A stretch of DNA of 64,000 bases from Eggerthella sinensis (GCF_003339815.1 NZ_PPTT01000019.1:1-64000); one strand, 5' to 3'; numbered from the stretch's first letter, positions 32,123-40,821 are shown. The notes: a model not told the origin generated them from the sequence alone. Numbers and translations are program-made.

Positions 32123-34483
32123 TTAAGCCGCGCTGCCCTCCGCTTCGAGCTCGCGCGCAGCGGGCTTTTTCTTCTTGTCGAAGTTCGGCATGGGGCGGAA
32201 CAGCTGGAACAGCAGGGCACCGAGCACCACGATGGCGACGACGGTCCAGAAGTTGAAGCTGAGCTCGCCGGTGATGAGGCCGCCGAACTGGTAGAACATG
32301 AGGCCGACGCACCACGCGAACACGGTCATGTAGCCGATGGCGAACCAGGTCCACTTCGCGCTCTCCATCTGACGGCGAATGGTGCCGATGGCGGCGAAGC
32401 ACGGCGCGCACAGCAGGTTGAAGGCGCAGAAGGCGATGATCGCGGGAACCGAACCGGCCAGCATGGCCGCGAAGCCCGCCCACAGCGCAGGATCGGCTTC
32501 GCCTGCGTCGCCGAGGCTCGTGAGGATACCCACGGTGGCCACGACGTTCTCCTTGGCCACGAGGCCCGTGACGGACGTGACGGTGGCCTGCCAATCGCCG
32601 AAGCCGAGCGGCGCGAAGATCCATCCGATGGCGTTGCCCAAACCGGCCATGACGCTGTACTGGATGTAGTCGTCCATTTCGGTGTCAAGCAAGCCGAACT
32701 GGCCGTCGTAGGTACCGAAGTTCATGAGGAACCAGATGACGATGGTGGACAGGAAGATGATGGTACCGGCTTTCACCACGTAGCTCTTGATGCGCTCCCA
32801 CGTTGCCAGCAGCACCGACTTCACGGTGGGCATATGGTATGCCGGAAGCTCCATGACGAACGGCGACACTTCGCCGGCGAACATCTTGGTCTTCTTGAGG
32901 ATGATGCCCGAGATGATGATGGCGATGACGCCCAGGAAGTAGAACATCGGGGCGACCCACCAGGTTTCCTCGGTGTTGCCGCCTGCGATGGCGCCGAACA
33001 CGAGGGCGATGATGGGCATCTTCGCGCCGCAGGGAATCATCGTGGTGGTCATGATGGTCATGCGGCGATCGCGTTCGCTCTCGATGGTTTTCGTGGCCAT
33101 GACGGCGGGCACGCCGCAGCCGGACGCCACGAGCATCGGGATGAAGCTCTTGCCCGACAGACCGAAGCGGCGGAACACGCGGTCCATGATGAACGCGACG
33201 CGCGCCAGGTAGCCGCAGCCCTCGAGCAGCGCGAGCAGCAGGAACAGGATGATCATCTGCGGGATGAAGCCGATGACGGCGCCGACGCCGGCGATGATGC
33301 CGTCCACGACGAGGCTCTGCAGCCACGGCGCGGTGCCGATCGATTCCAAGGCGTTCGACACGATAGGCGTTAACCCGGGAATGAACAGGCCGAATTCGGC
33401 CGGATCGGGCTCTTCTTCAGCCAGCAGCGCCAGCTCGTCCTCGCTTGCGCCGGACTCTTCGGCCGCAGCCACGCTCTCTTCCCACGTGCCGACGGCCTCT
33501 TCGTACTGCGCGCCGTTCGTGTAGAGCCAGCCGTCGCCGGAAATGCCGTCGTTGGCCCAGTCGGTGACTACGCCCGTGCCCACCGAGATGGCGAGGTAGT
33601 ACACCAGGAACATCACGATGGCGAAGATGGGCAGGCCGAGCCAACGGTTCGTGACCACGCGGTCGATTTTCTGCGAGGTGTTCATGCCCTTGCGCGAACG
33701 CTTCACCGTCGCGTCCACCACGTGGGTGATGGCGTCGTAGCGCTCGGACGTGACGATGCTCTCGGCGTCGTCGTCCTCGGCGTCCTCGACGCGCTCGCGA
33801 ATCTCCTCGATGGCCTTGAGATCGGCGGCGGACAGCTTGAGGGCCGTGGCCGTCTTCTCCTCACCCTCGAACAGCTTGATGGCGTACCAGCGCGCCGTCG
33901 CGTTCGACACGCGGCTGCCGAGGATGCTCTTGATCTGGTCGATTGCCGACTCGACGGCGGCGTCGAAGGGCATCTGAGGATGGGGCGCCTCGCCCGCCTT
34001 CGCCGTCTTGACGGCCACCTCGATGAGCTCCTTCATGCCGTCGCCCTTGAGGGCGGACGTCTCGACGATGGGACAGCCCAGCTTCTTCGACAGCGCGGGC
34101 ACGTCGATTTTGTCGCCGTTCTTCTTCACGAGGTCCATCATGTTGAGCGCGAGCACCACCGGCACGCCCAGGTCGAGGATCTGCGTGGTGAGGTACAGGT
34201 TGCGCTCGAGGTTCGTGGCGTCCACGAGGTTGACGACGACGTTCGGGCCGCCGTCCAGCAGGTAGTCGCGCGTGACGATCTCCTCGGGGGAGTACGGCGA
34301 CAGCGAGTACACGCCCGGCAAGTCCGTGATGGTCACGTCTTTGTCGCGCGTGTACTTCCCTTCCTTTTTCTCGACGGTCACGCCCGGCCAGTTGCCAACG
34401 TACTGATTGGCCCCGGTCAGGTCGTTGAACATCGTCGTCTTGCCGCAGTTCGGGTTGCCGGCAAGCGCTATGCGAATTCCCAT
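32123..34483 (-). CDS. feoB: Ferrous iron transport protein B
   Basis: GTP-dependent Fe(II) uptake permease of the inner membrane. I start at MGIRIALAGNPNCGKTT, preceded by GGAAAGG; an ATG seven codons upstream is possible. The G domain has G1 (GNPNCGKTT, residues 9-17), G3 (TDLPGVYSL) and the G4-type NMMDLVKK. A helical GDI-like region follows at about 180-270. The membrane part has about 10 segments with the two Gate repeats (IPMLVASGCGVPAVMATKTI; FCAFNLLCAPCFAAIGTIRR). The 786-residue length is normal. It has its own operator-like site and start region, separate from feoA. Confidence 0.97.
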   Translation of the reverse strand: MGIRIALAGNPNCGKTTMFNDLTGANQYVGNWPGVTVEKKEGKYTRDKDVTITDLPGVYSLSPYSPEEIVTRDYLLDGGPNVVVNLVDATNLERNLYLTTQILDLGVPVVLALNMMDLVKKNGDKIDVPALSKKLGCPIVETSALKGDGMKELIEVAVKTAKAGEAPHPQMPFDAAVESAIDQIKSILGSRVSNATARWYAIKLFEGEEKTATALKLSAADLKAIEEIRERVEDAEDDDAESIVTSERYDAITHVVDATVKRSRKGMNTSQKIDRVVTNRWLGLPIFAIVMFLVYYLAISVGTGVVTDWANDGISGDGWLYTNGAQYEEAVGTWEESVAAAEESGASEDELALLAEEEPDPAEFGLFIPGLTPIVSNALESIGTAPWLQSLVVDGIIAGVGAVIGFIPQMIILFLLLALLEGCGYLARVAFIMDRVFRRFGLSGKSFIPMLVASGCGVPAVMATKTIESERDRRMTIMTTTMIPCGAKMPIIALVFGAIAGGNTEETWWVAPMFYFLGVIAIIISGIILKKTKMFAGEVSPFVMELPAYHMPTVKSVLLATWERIKSYVVKAGTIIFLSTIVIWFLMNFGTYDGQFGLLDTEMDDYIQYSVMAGLGNAIGWIFAPLGFGDWQATVTSVTGLVAKENVVATVGILTSLGDAGEADPALWAGFAAMLAGSVPAIIAFCAFNLLCAPCFAAIGTIRRQMESAKWTWFAIGYMTVFAWCVGLMFYQFGGLITGELSFNFWTVVAIVVLGALLFQLFRPMPNFDKKKKPAARELEAEGSAA

Positions 34484-34502
34484 GTTCAGCCTTTCCATCT
34501 GC

Positions 34503-34524
34503 ATAAGTTAACTGCTGCTAACTC
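34503..34524. promoter_or_regulatory. DtxR-type operator candidate upstream of feoB
   Basis: On the minus strand AGTTAG, seven bases (CAGCAGT), TAACTTATG, identical in layout to the site at the dtxR promoter. It is 19 nt upstream of the feoB start used here. Just upstream a short GCGC hairpin followed by TTCTTTTTT could end the feoA transcript, supporting separate transcription of feoB. Confidence 0.6.
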
Positions 34525-34589
34525 AGTCCCAAAAAAGAAGCGCCGATGCGCCTCCGTCCTGCCTACGTGCGTCCGTGCGTCCGTACCCG

Positions 34590-34826
34590 CTAGCTGACGA
34601 GGATGTTCTCCGCCTCGCTCTTGCGCAGCGACAGCTCGTAGCCGCGCACGGTGACCTCGATGGGGTCGCCGAGCGGCGCGACCTTGCGCACGAACACGCT
34701 GGTTCCCTTCGTGATGCCCATGTCCATGATGTGGCGCTTGAGCGCGCCCTCGCCCTTCAGGCGACGGACGGTTGCGGAGTCGCCGATGCGCACGTCCCGC
34801 AGCGTTCGATCTTGAGGTTCTGCCAT
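34590..34826 (-). CDS. feoA: Ferrous iron transport protein A
   Basis: A 78-residue SH3-like cytoplasmic protein needed for FeoB activity. LRDVRIGDSATVRRLKGEGA opens the fold, HIMDMGITKGTSVFVRKVAP is the conserved core and VTVRGYELSLRKSEAENILV closes it. AAGGAACGAGGCAC supplies the ribosome-binding site. A parS site lies 31 nt upstream, between the two feoA genes. Confidence 0.93.
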   Translation of the reverse strand: MAEPQDRTLRDVRIGDSATVRRLKGEGALKRHIMDMGITKGTSVFVRKVAPLGDPIEVTVRGYELSLRKSEAENILVS

Positions 34827-34856
34827 GTGCCTCGTTCCTTTCCTCGTACGAACAGA

Positions 34857-34872
34857 TGTTTCACGTGAAACA
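34857..34872. promoter_or_regulatory. parS: parS site 2 (ParB binding)
   Basis: TGTTTCACGTGAAACA, perfect, embedded in a 22-bp perfect palindrome (34854-34875) in the gap between the two feoA genes. No T tract follows on either side. Confidence 0.9.
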
Positions 34873-34911
34873 TCTCGACCTGCTTACTCGATGGGTGGTA
34901 TTCGCGCAGTG

Positions 34912-35217
34912 CTACGCCGCCGCATTCGTGATGATGCGCGCGGCCACCTGGCGGTTGAGGGCGACTTGCGTGCCCTTGACCTCCACGATGAGATCGCCCG
35001 CGGCCTCGGACACCACCGTCACCTGCGCGCCTTCGACGAAGCCGAGCGTTTCGAGGTGATGATGCAGATCGCCTCGTCCGCGCACCTTCGCGATGATGCC
35101 CGTCTCCCCGCCCTTGAGGAACGAGAGCGGCATCTGATGGCAGGCGGCATTCGGCGCAGAAGCTGCGCTTGTCCGTCCGCATGTTCCCTGCATGCTTGCA
35201 ACCGTTGCGTTGTCCAT
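34912..35217 (-). CDS. Second FeoA-like protein with Cys-containing N-terminal extension
   Basis: A 101-residue FeoA-domain protein. I start at MDNATVASMQGTCGRTSAAS after GGGAGCCACC; MGAT four codons upstream is an alternative. The FeoA fold begins at about residue 27 (MPLSFLKGGETGIIAKVRGR, then LHHHLETLGFVEGAQVTVVS). It ends LIVEVKGTQVALNRQVAARI. The first 26 residues carry two cysteines and are not part of the fold. Two FeoA proteins for one FeoB is common in anaerobes; the paralogue may modulate FeoB. An operator-like AGTTAG-N7-TAAC site lies directly upstream. Confidence 0.88.
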   Translation of the reverse strand: MDNATVASMQGTCGRTSAASAPNAACHQMPLSFLKGGETGIIAKVRGRGDLHHHLETLGFVEGAQVTVVSEAAGDLIVEVKGTQVALNRQVAARIITNAAA

Positions 35218-35231
35218 GGTGGCTCCCATCG

Positions 35232-35248
35232 AGTTAGCTTCATGTAAC
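35232..35248. promoter_or_regulatory. DtxR-type operator candidate upstream of the second feoA
   Basis: AGTTAG, seven bases (CTTCATG), TAAC on the plus strand, the same layout as at feoB and dtxR. It lies between a -10-like TATAAG (minus strand, about 35257-35262) and the start codon, where binding would block transcription. Confidence 0.5.
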
Positions 35249-35326
35249 AAAAGTATCTTATAGCAAACTTTGGGAGAATGGAAGCCAAAGCTAACATTTT
35301 CTGCACAGAAGGGGCGCCCGAACCGA

Positions 35327-35342
35327 TGTTTCACGTGAAACA
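35327..35342. promoter_or_regulatory. parS: parS site 3 (ParB binding)
   Basis: TGTTTCACGTGAAACA, perfect, within a 32-bp perfect palindrome (35319-35350) between the copper ATPase gene and the second feoA. The arms differ from those of sites 1 and 2; only the 16-bp core plus one flanking A/T pair is shared. Confidence 0.9.
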
Positions 35343-35381
35343 TCGGTTCGCTTTCCGGGTTGGGGCTGGGGCTGCGGGTGC

Positions 35382-37388
35382 TTACTCGTCCTTGAGGGTC
35401 ATGGCGTTGATGGCGACGATGACGGTGGACAGGCTCATGAGCACGGCGCCGACGGCGGGGCCGAGCAGGATGCCCACCGGTGCGAGGACGCCGGCGGCGA
35501 GCGGGATGGCCACGATGTTGTAGCCGGCGCCCCACCACAGGTTCTGCTTGATCTTGCGCGTGGTGTTCGTGCCGAGGTCGAGTAGGCGGACGATGTCCTC
35601 GGGGTCGCTCTTGACGAGCACGACGTCGGCGGAGTCGATGGCGACGTCGGTGCCGGCGCCGATGGCCACGCCGATGTCGGCGCGCGCGAGGGCGGGCGCG
35701 TCGTTGATGCCGTCGCCCACCATCATGACGACGTCGCCCGCATCGCGGCGTTGCTGCACGAGCTTCACCTTGTCCTGCGGAAGCAGCCCCGCGCGAAATT
35801 CGTCGATGCCGAGCGTGCGGGCGACGGCGCGGGCCGCGGCCTCGTTGTCGCCCGTGAGCATGACGGGCACGATGCCGCGCGCCTTGAGCTGCGCGACCGC
35901 CTCGTGCGCCGAGGGCTTGATCTGGTCGCCCTGCGCCACGACGCCGCGCACCTCGCCGTCGACGACGAGGTAGCTCACGGTGAGGCCGCGGCCCGAGAGC
36001 TCCTTGAAGGCGGCGCGATCGTAGGGGATGTGCTGCTCGTCGAGATGGCGGGCGTTCGCGATGAGGGCGCGCGAGCCGTCTTCGAGCGTGCCGCGCACGC
36101 CGACGCCCGCCACCGCCTGCACGTCGCGCACGGCGGCGGGATGCACGTGGCGCTCGTCGGCGGCGCTCACGATGCTGGCGGCGAGCGGGTGCGAGGACAA
36201 CTGCTCGAGGCCCGCCATGAGCGCGAGCACGCGGTTGGCGTCCTCCTTCCCCACCGCGCGCACGTCCACCACGCGGAAGTTGCCCTCGGTGAGCGTGCCC
36301 GTCTTGTCCATCATGACGACGTTCACGCGCGGCGCCACCTCGAGGGCACGTCGGCGGCGCACGAGCAGGCCGTGGCGCGCGCCGAGCGAGGTGGAGCGCG
36401 CCGCCACGAGCGGAATGGCCAGGCCCAGCGCGTGCGGGCACGCGATGACGAACACGGTGACCATGCGCGTGAGCGCGTCGCCCACATCGCCCGACACCGC
36501 GAACCACACGGCGAACGCCGCGACGCCCACGCCCACCGCCGCGTAGAACAGCCACCGGGCCACCTTGTCGGACAGCACTTCGGCGTGCGACTTCTCCTGC
36601 TGCGCCTGGGACACGAGCTGCATGACCTGCGCGAGGTAGCCCGACTGGCCGGTGCCGGTGACGCGCACGTACAGCGTGCCGTCGCCGTTTTGCGAGCCGC
36701 CGAACACGGTGCTGCCCGGCTTCGCCTCCACGGCGCGGGCCTCGCCTGTGACGAGCGCTTCGTTGACCGACGACGAGCCGTCGGTCACCTCGCCGTCGGC
36801 GGGCACCTTCTCCCCCGCTTCCACCATGACCGTCTGCCCCACCTGCACCCGATCGAGCGGCACGTCGGCGAAGGAGCCGTCGGGTTGTTGCACGTGGGCC
36901 TCGGAGGGCAAGAGCTCGGCCATCTCCTTGAGCGCGTCGCCCGCGCCCATGACGGCGCGCATCTCGATCCAATGGCCCAGCAGCATGATGACGATGAGCG
37001 TGGCCAGCTCCCAGAAGAAGTCCATGTGCGCGTGGGGCATGCCGAGCACGGTGCGCTGCACGAACGCGTAGATGCTGTAGACGTAGGCGGTGGTGATGCC
37101 GAGCGCCACGAGCGTCATCATGGCGGGCTTGCGGCGGCTCAGCTCGTCTGCCGCGCCGCGCAGAAACGGCCAGCCGCCGTACCCGAACAGCACGGTGGCC
37201 AGCGCCGCCACGAGCCAGTCCGAGCCGGGGAACGCGAGCGTGATGGGCAGCGCAAGCCCCATGGGCGACGACAGCAGCATGATGGGGATGGCAAGCACGA
37301 GGCTCACGAAGAACCGGCGCTTGAGATTCACCCCGTGCATCATCATGCCGCCCGGCGAATCCGAGCCGTTCTTCCCGTGTGCTTCCAT
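35382..37388 (-). CDS. Copper-translocating P1B-type ATPase (CopB type)
   Basis: ATP-driven metal exporter of the inner membrane. I start at MEAHGKNGSDSPGGMMMHGV after GCGAGGAGCGCGC; the frame extends 10 codons further. The metal-site motif is CPH (FVIACPHALGLAIP), typical of CopB rather than the CPC of CopA. The phosphorylation motif is DKTGTLTEGN and the actuator motif VTGEA. SSHPLAASIVSAA is the nucleotide-binding HP motif and MVGDGINDAPALARADIG the hinge. Instead of a heavy-metal-associated domain the N-terminus has a short Met/His-rich stretch. Substrate is Cu or Ag by family. Confidence 0.93.
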   Translation of the reverse strand: MEAHGKNGSDSPGGMMMHGVNLKRRFFVSLVLAIPIMLLSSPMGLALPITLAFPGSDWLVAALATVLFGYGGWPFLRGAADELSRRKPAMMTLVALGITTAYVYSIYAFVQRTVLGMPHAHMDFFWELATLIVIMLLGHWIEMRAVMGAGDALKEMAELLPSEAHVQQPDGSFADVPLDRVQVGQTVMVEAGEKVPADGEVTDGSSSVNEALVTGEARAVEAKPGSTVFGGSQNGDGTLYVRVTGTGQSGYLAQVMQLVSQAQQEKSHAEVLSDKVARWLFYAAVGVGVAAFAVWFAVSGDVGDALTRMVTVFVIACPHALGLAIPLVAARSTSLGARHGLLVRRRRALEVAPRVNVVMMDKTGTLTEGNFRVVDVRAVGKEDANRVLALMAGLEQLSSHPLAASIVSAADERHVHPAAVRDVQAVAGVGVRGTLEDGSRALIANARHLDEQHIPYDRAAFKELSGRGLTVSYLVVDGEVRGVVAQGDQIKPSAHEAVAQLKARGIVPVMLTGDNEAAARAVARTLGIDEFRAGLLPQDKVKLVQQRRDAGDVVMMVGDGINDAPALARADIGVAIGAGTDVAIDSADVVLVKSDPEDIVRLLDLGTNTTRKIKQNLWWGAGYNIVAIPLAAGVLAPVGILLGPAVGAVLMSLSTVIVAINAMTLKDE

Positions 37389-37613
37389 GCGCGCTCCTCG
37401 CGTCCGTCGGTATGCCATCGTTCAGCGTACCGGGCCGTGCGCCGCATCGCGGGCGCGGGCTGTTTTGTTACGGAATGGGAGCCGCCAGGAAACCCAGGTC
37501 GCATACGCACATTGCGTGGAAATCGTCCACCGATTCTGCACCCGGGATAATTCGCAGCATAGTATACTGAAATGCGATTGACCTATCGGCGAAACCGGCA
37601 GAAAGTGCAGGAC
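37389..37613. promoter_or_regulatory. Divergent region upstream of copB-type gene and thrC
   Basis: No gene is seen. A -10-like TAGTATACT (about 37560-37568) sits about 45 nt before the thrC start chosen here, with no strong -35. CGCACATTGCG and the ATPase ribosome-binding site are the only other small features. Confidence 0.4.
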
Positions 37614-39167
37614 ATGGCTCAAAACCTCTACTCCGACACGCGCGGGCGAAGCGAGCGCCCGGTCACCTTTACGGAAGCCGTCATCGACGGGTTGGCCGCA
37701 GGCGGCGGCCTGTACGTGCCCGAGCACATCCCCGAGCTCTCGCTCGACGAGATCGGCGCCTTGGCCGCGCTGCCGTACGCTCAGCGCGCGGCGCGCATCT
37801 ACGAGGCGTTCGACATCGACCTGCCGGCCGACACCATCGAAGCGCTCATGGAGCGCGCCTACGGCGACAACTTCGACGACGAGCGCATCTGCCCCATCAC
37901 CTCGCTCACGGCGAACACCCACGTGCTGGAGCTGTGGCACGGCCCCACGAGCGCGTTCAAGGACATGGCACTGCAGTGCCTGCCGAAGTTCTTCTCAGCG
38001 AGCGCGAAGCAGCTGCGCGAGCAGGGCAAGCTCGATCACGACTTCATGATTCTCGTGGCCACGTCGGGCGACACCGGCAAGGCGGCGCTCGAGGGCTTCC
38101 GCGACGCCGACGGCGTGTCCATCGGCGTCATGTACCCCGACGGCGGCGTGAGCGACATCCAATTCAAGCAGATGGCCACCCAACGCGGCGAGAACGTGCA
38201 GGTGTGGGGCGTGCGCGGCAACTTCGACGACTGTCAGACCGGCGCGAAGAACGTGTTCGGCGACGAAGCCTTCGCCGCGCGGCTGCGGGACGAGCACGGC
38301 GTGGCGCTGTCGAGCGCGAACTCCATCAACTGGGGGCGCCTCATGCCCCAGATCGTGTACTACGTGTCGGCCTATGCGCAGCTCGTGGCCGACGGCAAGC
38401 TGGGACTCGGCGATGAGCTGGACGTATGCGTGCCTACCGGCAACTTCGGCAACATCCTGGCCGCCTATTACGCCAAGTGCATGGGCGTGCCGCTGGGCAT
38501 GCTGTACTGCGCGAGCAACGAGAACCGCGTGCTCGCCGACTTCATCAACACGGGCACCTACGACATTTCCGAGCGCGACTTCGTGCTCACGCCGTCGCCG
38601 TCCATGGACATCCTCGTGTCGTCGAACCTGGAACGCCAGCTGTTCGAGCTGACGGGCCGCGACGCGAGCGCCATCGCCGGCTGGATGGACGATCTGAAGC
38701 GCGAGCGGCGTTTCCGCGTGGACGAAGGGACCTTCGCGAAGGTGCGCGAGACCTTCGCCTCCGACTCCATCGACAACGCCACGTGCCTGGACACCATCAA
38801 GCGCGTGTTCGACGAGCACGCGTACCTGCTCGACCCGCACACGGCGGTGGCCTACCAGACCGCCGAGAACCTGCGCGGCGAAAACCCCGTGCTCATCGCG
38901 AGCACGGCGCACTGGGCGAAGTTCGGCGACAACGTGTACCGCGCGCTGCACGGCATCGCGCCGGGCGCGGCGCTGCCGGACGACGTGGCGCAGCTTTCGG
39001 GCTGCGAGCTCAACGAGCTGATCGCACGCGAGACGGGCAGGGACGACATTCCGCGCGGCCTGGCGGAGCTCGACGCGCTGCCCGTGCGCTTCGGCGAGGT
39101 CATCGAAGGCGGCACCGGCGACATCGAGGCGGCCGTCACGCGCTTCCTCGACCACCTGAACGATTAG
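37614..39167 (+). CDS. thrC: Threonine synthase
   Basis: PLP enzyme converting O-phosphohomoserine to threonine. I start at MAQNLYSDTRGRSERPVTFT because the upstream ATG (37572) lies right after the putative -10 and lacks a ribosome-binding site. The PLP lysine is in HGPTSAFKDMALQCLP. ILVATSGDTGKAALEGF is the phosphate-binding region and VPTGNFGNILAAYYAKCMG is the glycine-rich loop. The 517 residues match the long, ThrC2-like type of many anaerobes rather than the about 350-residue actinobacterial form. A small DNA-binding protein gene follows on the same strand 40 nt later. Confidence 0.96.
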   Translation: MAQNLYSDTRGRSERPVTFTEAVIDGLAAGGGLYVPEHIPELSLDEIGALAALPYAQRAARIYEAFDIDLPADTIEALMERAYGDNFDDERICPITSLTANTHVLELWHGPTSAFKDMALQCLPKFFSASAKQLREQGKLDHDFMILVATSGDTGKAALEGFRDADGVSIGVMYPDGGVSDIQFKQMATQRGENVQVWGVRGNFDDCQTGAKNVFGDEAFAARLRDEHGVALSSANSINWGRLMPQIVYYVSAYAQLVADGKLGLGDELDVCVPTGNFGNILAAYYAKCMGVPLGMLYCASNENRVLADFINTGTYDISERDFVLTPSPSMDILVSSNLERQLFELTGRDASAIAGWMDDLKRERRFRVDEGTFAKVRETFASDSIDNATCLDTIKRVFDEHAYLLDPHTAVAYQTAENLRGENPVLIASTAHWAKFGDNVYRALHGIAPGAALPDDVAQLSGCELNELIARETGRDDIPRGLAELDALPVRFGEVIEGGTGDIEAAVTRFLDHLND

Positions 39168-39207
39168 GCGCGCTGCGCGCGCCTCAACGAGAAAAGGACG
39201 GAACACC

Positions 39208-39552
39208 ATGAGCGACCTTGCGAACCTGAAGCCGACCATCCGGCTCTCCATCATGAACCCGGACGCCGAGAGCGGCTCGCTGTTCGGCCGCGGCATTGCC
39301 AGCCTGTGCCTGGGCGTGCGCGAGACCGGCTCGCTCAACGCCGCTGCGAAGGGCATGGGCATGGCCTACAGCAAGGCCTGGCGCATCATCAAGGAGACGG
39401 AGGCGGCGCTTGACCTGCAGCTGCTCAACCGCGACGGCGCGCACGGCAGCGATCTGACCGACGCCGGCAACAAGCTACTGGACGCGTACCTGGCCATCGA
39501 GGAAAAGCTGCAGCGCGAGGCCGAGGAGCTGTTCAGCGACGTGCTGAAGTAA
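39208..39552 (+). CDS. ModE-like winged helix-turn-helix regulator
   Basis: A 114-residue protein consisting only of the LysR-type/ModE N-terminal DNA-binding domain. IASLCLGVRETGSLNAAAKG and MAYSKAWRIIKETEAALDLQ form the HTH, and LLNRDGAHGSDLTDAGNKLL the wing. Full ModE proteins add a molybdate-binding TOBE domain, missing here; HTH-only versions are common in anaerobes. It lies close to a molybdopterin oxidoreductase operon on the opposite strand, which makes control of molybdenum functions plausible. AGAAAAGGACGG precedes the start. Confidence 0.85.
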   Translation: MSDLANLKPTIRLSIMNPDAESGSLFGRGIASLCLGVRETGSLNAAAKGMGMAYSKAWRIIKETEAALDLQLLNRDGAHGSDLTDAGNKLLDAYLAIEEKLQREAEELFSDVLK

Positions 39553-39556
39553 CACC

Positions 39557-40120
39557 GTGTCATCCTTACGCGAGCGCACCCCGCGAAAGCTGCTGGGATT
39601 CAGATCGGGGAATCCTTGGAAGAGCTTGTGTGCGCTCGCGTTCTTCTGCCTGGTCTATCTCGTGTTCGTGCTCACGCTCATGCCGCCCGTCATGGCGGGC
39701 AACCAGGACCTGCTCGTGTACAAGGCCGTGCGCGCGGCGCTGTTCGCCATCGTGGTGCTGCCCATCCTCTTCTTCTCCGACTTCGCGTGGTGCAAACGCA
39801 TCCCGTTCTTCTCGTCGCCGCGCTTGTCGCAGCGCGTGCTGGGCGTTGCCCTGCTCACCGTGCTGCTCGTGTGCTTGAGCGCGAACCTCACCTACCTGCA
39901 TACGCCGGAATACCGCGCCGCCGCCACGCATCGGGCGGCGCTCGCGTTCGGCGTCGAGGAAGCGAACGTGCCCGCGCCGGAGGACGGCGCGGGCACGCGG
40001 GAGGGGTCGGACGGCGCGAGCGCACAGGAAGGGTCGGCCGCGGACGCGAGCGCGAACGGGGACGAAAGCCTGCGGAACGCCTGGGACGAGCGGCGCGAAG
40101 GCTGCGGGACGGACGACTAG
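39557..40120 (+). CDS. Small membrane protein of unknown function
   Basis: A 187-residue protein starting at GTG, only 4 nt after the ModE-like stop, so translationally coupled to it. Three hydrophobic segments (CALAFFCLVYLVFVLTLMPP; ALFAIVVLPILFFSDFAW; VLGVALLTVLLVCLSANLTY) are followed by a low-complexity Ala/Gly/Glu/Ser tail of about 65 residues. No domain is recognised. Its stop codon overlaps that of the convergent chaperone gene within CTAG. Coupling to the ModE-like gene hints at a shared pathway, but nothing more can be said. Confidence 0.7.
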   Translation: MSSLRERTPRKLLGFRSGNPWKSLCALAFFCLVYLVFVLTLMPPVMAGNQDLLVYKAVRAALFAIVVLPILFFSDFAWCKRIPFFSSPRLSQRVLGVALLTVLLVCLSANLTYLHTPEYRAAATHRAALAFGVEEANVPAPEDGAGTREGSDGASAQEGSAADASANGDESLRNAWDERREGCGTDD

Positions 40121-40755
40121 CAGGCGCAAGCGGGAGCGGCTCCGTCGTGCGCGTCGAGCTCGAGCCACGCGGCGCACGCATCGATGAGCTGGACGTACGC
40201 ATCGACCGGACCGCGCTGATGCGCAAGCTGGCCGAGCGTGGGCACCCAGCTGAGCAGGTGGCGCTTGAGGAACTCGTCGGCGAAGCGCCCGGCCGCCGCG
40301 CCCTTTTCGCCGCCCATCGCCTGCACGCGACGCAGGTGCGCCATGAAGGCGAGCTCGGCGGCGAGGTGATCGGGGCGCAGGGCGCCGACGAGCGGTTGGA
40401 ACCCCTCGAGCGCGCGATGGTCGAAGCCGTACGTGCGGTAGCACGCCAGAACCTCGGTCATGCGCGGACCGTCCATGTGGCCCGGCTCGAGACGGCCGTG
40501 CTCGTCTTCCCGCGCGTCGAGGATGCAGCTCTCGATGGCGGGAAGGTAGAGCGGCGACACGCCGATGACGAAGCGGTCGTAGAAGCGCTGCTCAAGGTCG
40601 CCGACAGGCTCGGCGGCAGGTTGCGCTTCGCCGGCGCCTGCGGCAAGCAGCTGCGCGAGACACGTGCGCACCTCGTCGTCCGGCACGTTCACCAGACCCG
40701 TTGCGAACAGCGCGTAGATGGCGGCCGCGTCGGTGCGATCGTGGTTCATCGTCAT
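40117..40755 (-). CDS. TorD/DmsD-family molybdoenzyme chaperone
   Basis: A 212-residue all-helical cytoplasmic chaperone that would bind the Tat signal of the catalytic subunit and help cofactor loading before export. Typical family segments are the N-terminal YALFATGLVNVPDDEVRTCL, the central EQRFYDRFVIGVSPLYLPAI and the C-terminal FLKRHLLSWVPTLGQLAHQR. The last matches the conserved (H/D)xxxW(V/L)P signature. It is the fourth gene of the operon encoding the molybdopterin subunit, Fe-S subunit and membrane anchor. Confidence 0.88.
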   Translation of the reverse strand: MTMNHDRTDAAAIYALFATGLVNVPDDEVRTCLAQLLAAGAGEAQPAAEPVGDLEQRFYDRFVIGVSPLYLPAIESCILDAREDEHGRLEPGHMDGPRMTEVLACYRTYGFDHRALEGFQPLVGALRPDHLAAELAFMAHLRRVQAMGGEKGAAAGRFADEFLKRHLLSWVPTLGQLAHQRGPVDAYVQLIDACAAWLELDAHDGAAPACAC

Positions 40756-40821
40756 TCCCCTCCCCTTCCTTTCCTTGCCTGCGGGCGCCCGGCGGCACCG
40801 GGCGCCCGCAGCGCGTGATTG

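Noticed and set aside
34912-36972. Long 686-codon frame joining the copper ATPase region with the second feoA
   Set aside because: Only its last about 100 codons are real (FeoA domain); the rest is an out-of-frame shadow of the ATPase with Arg/Gly-rich composition.
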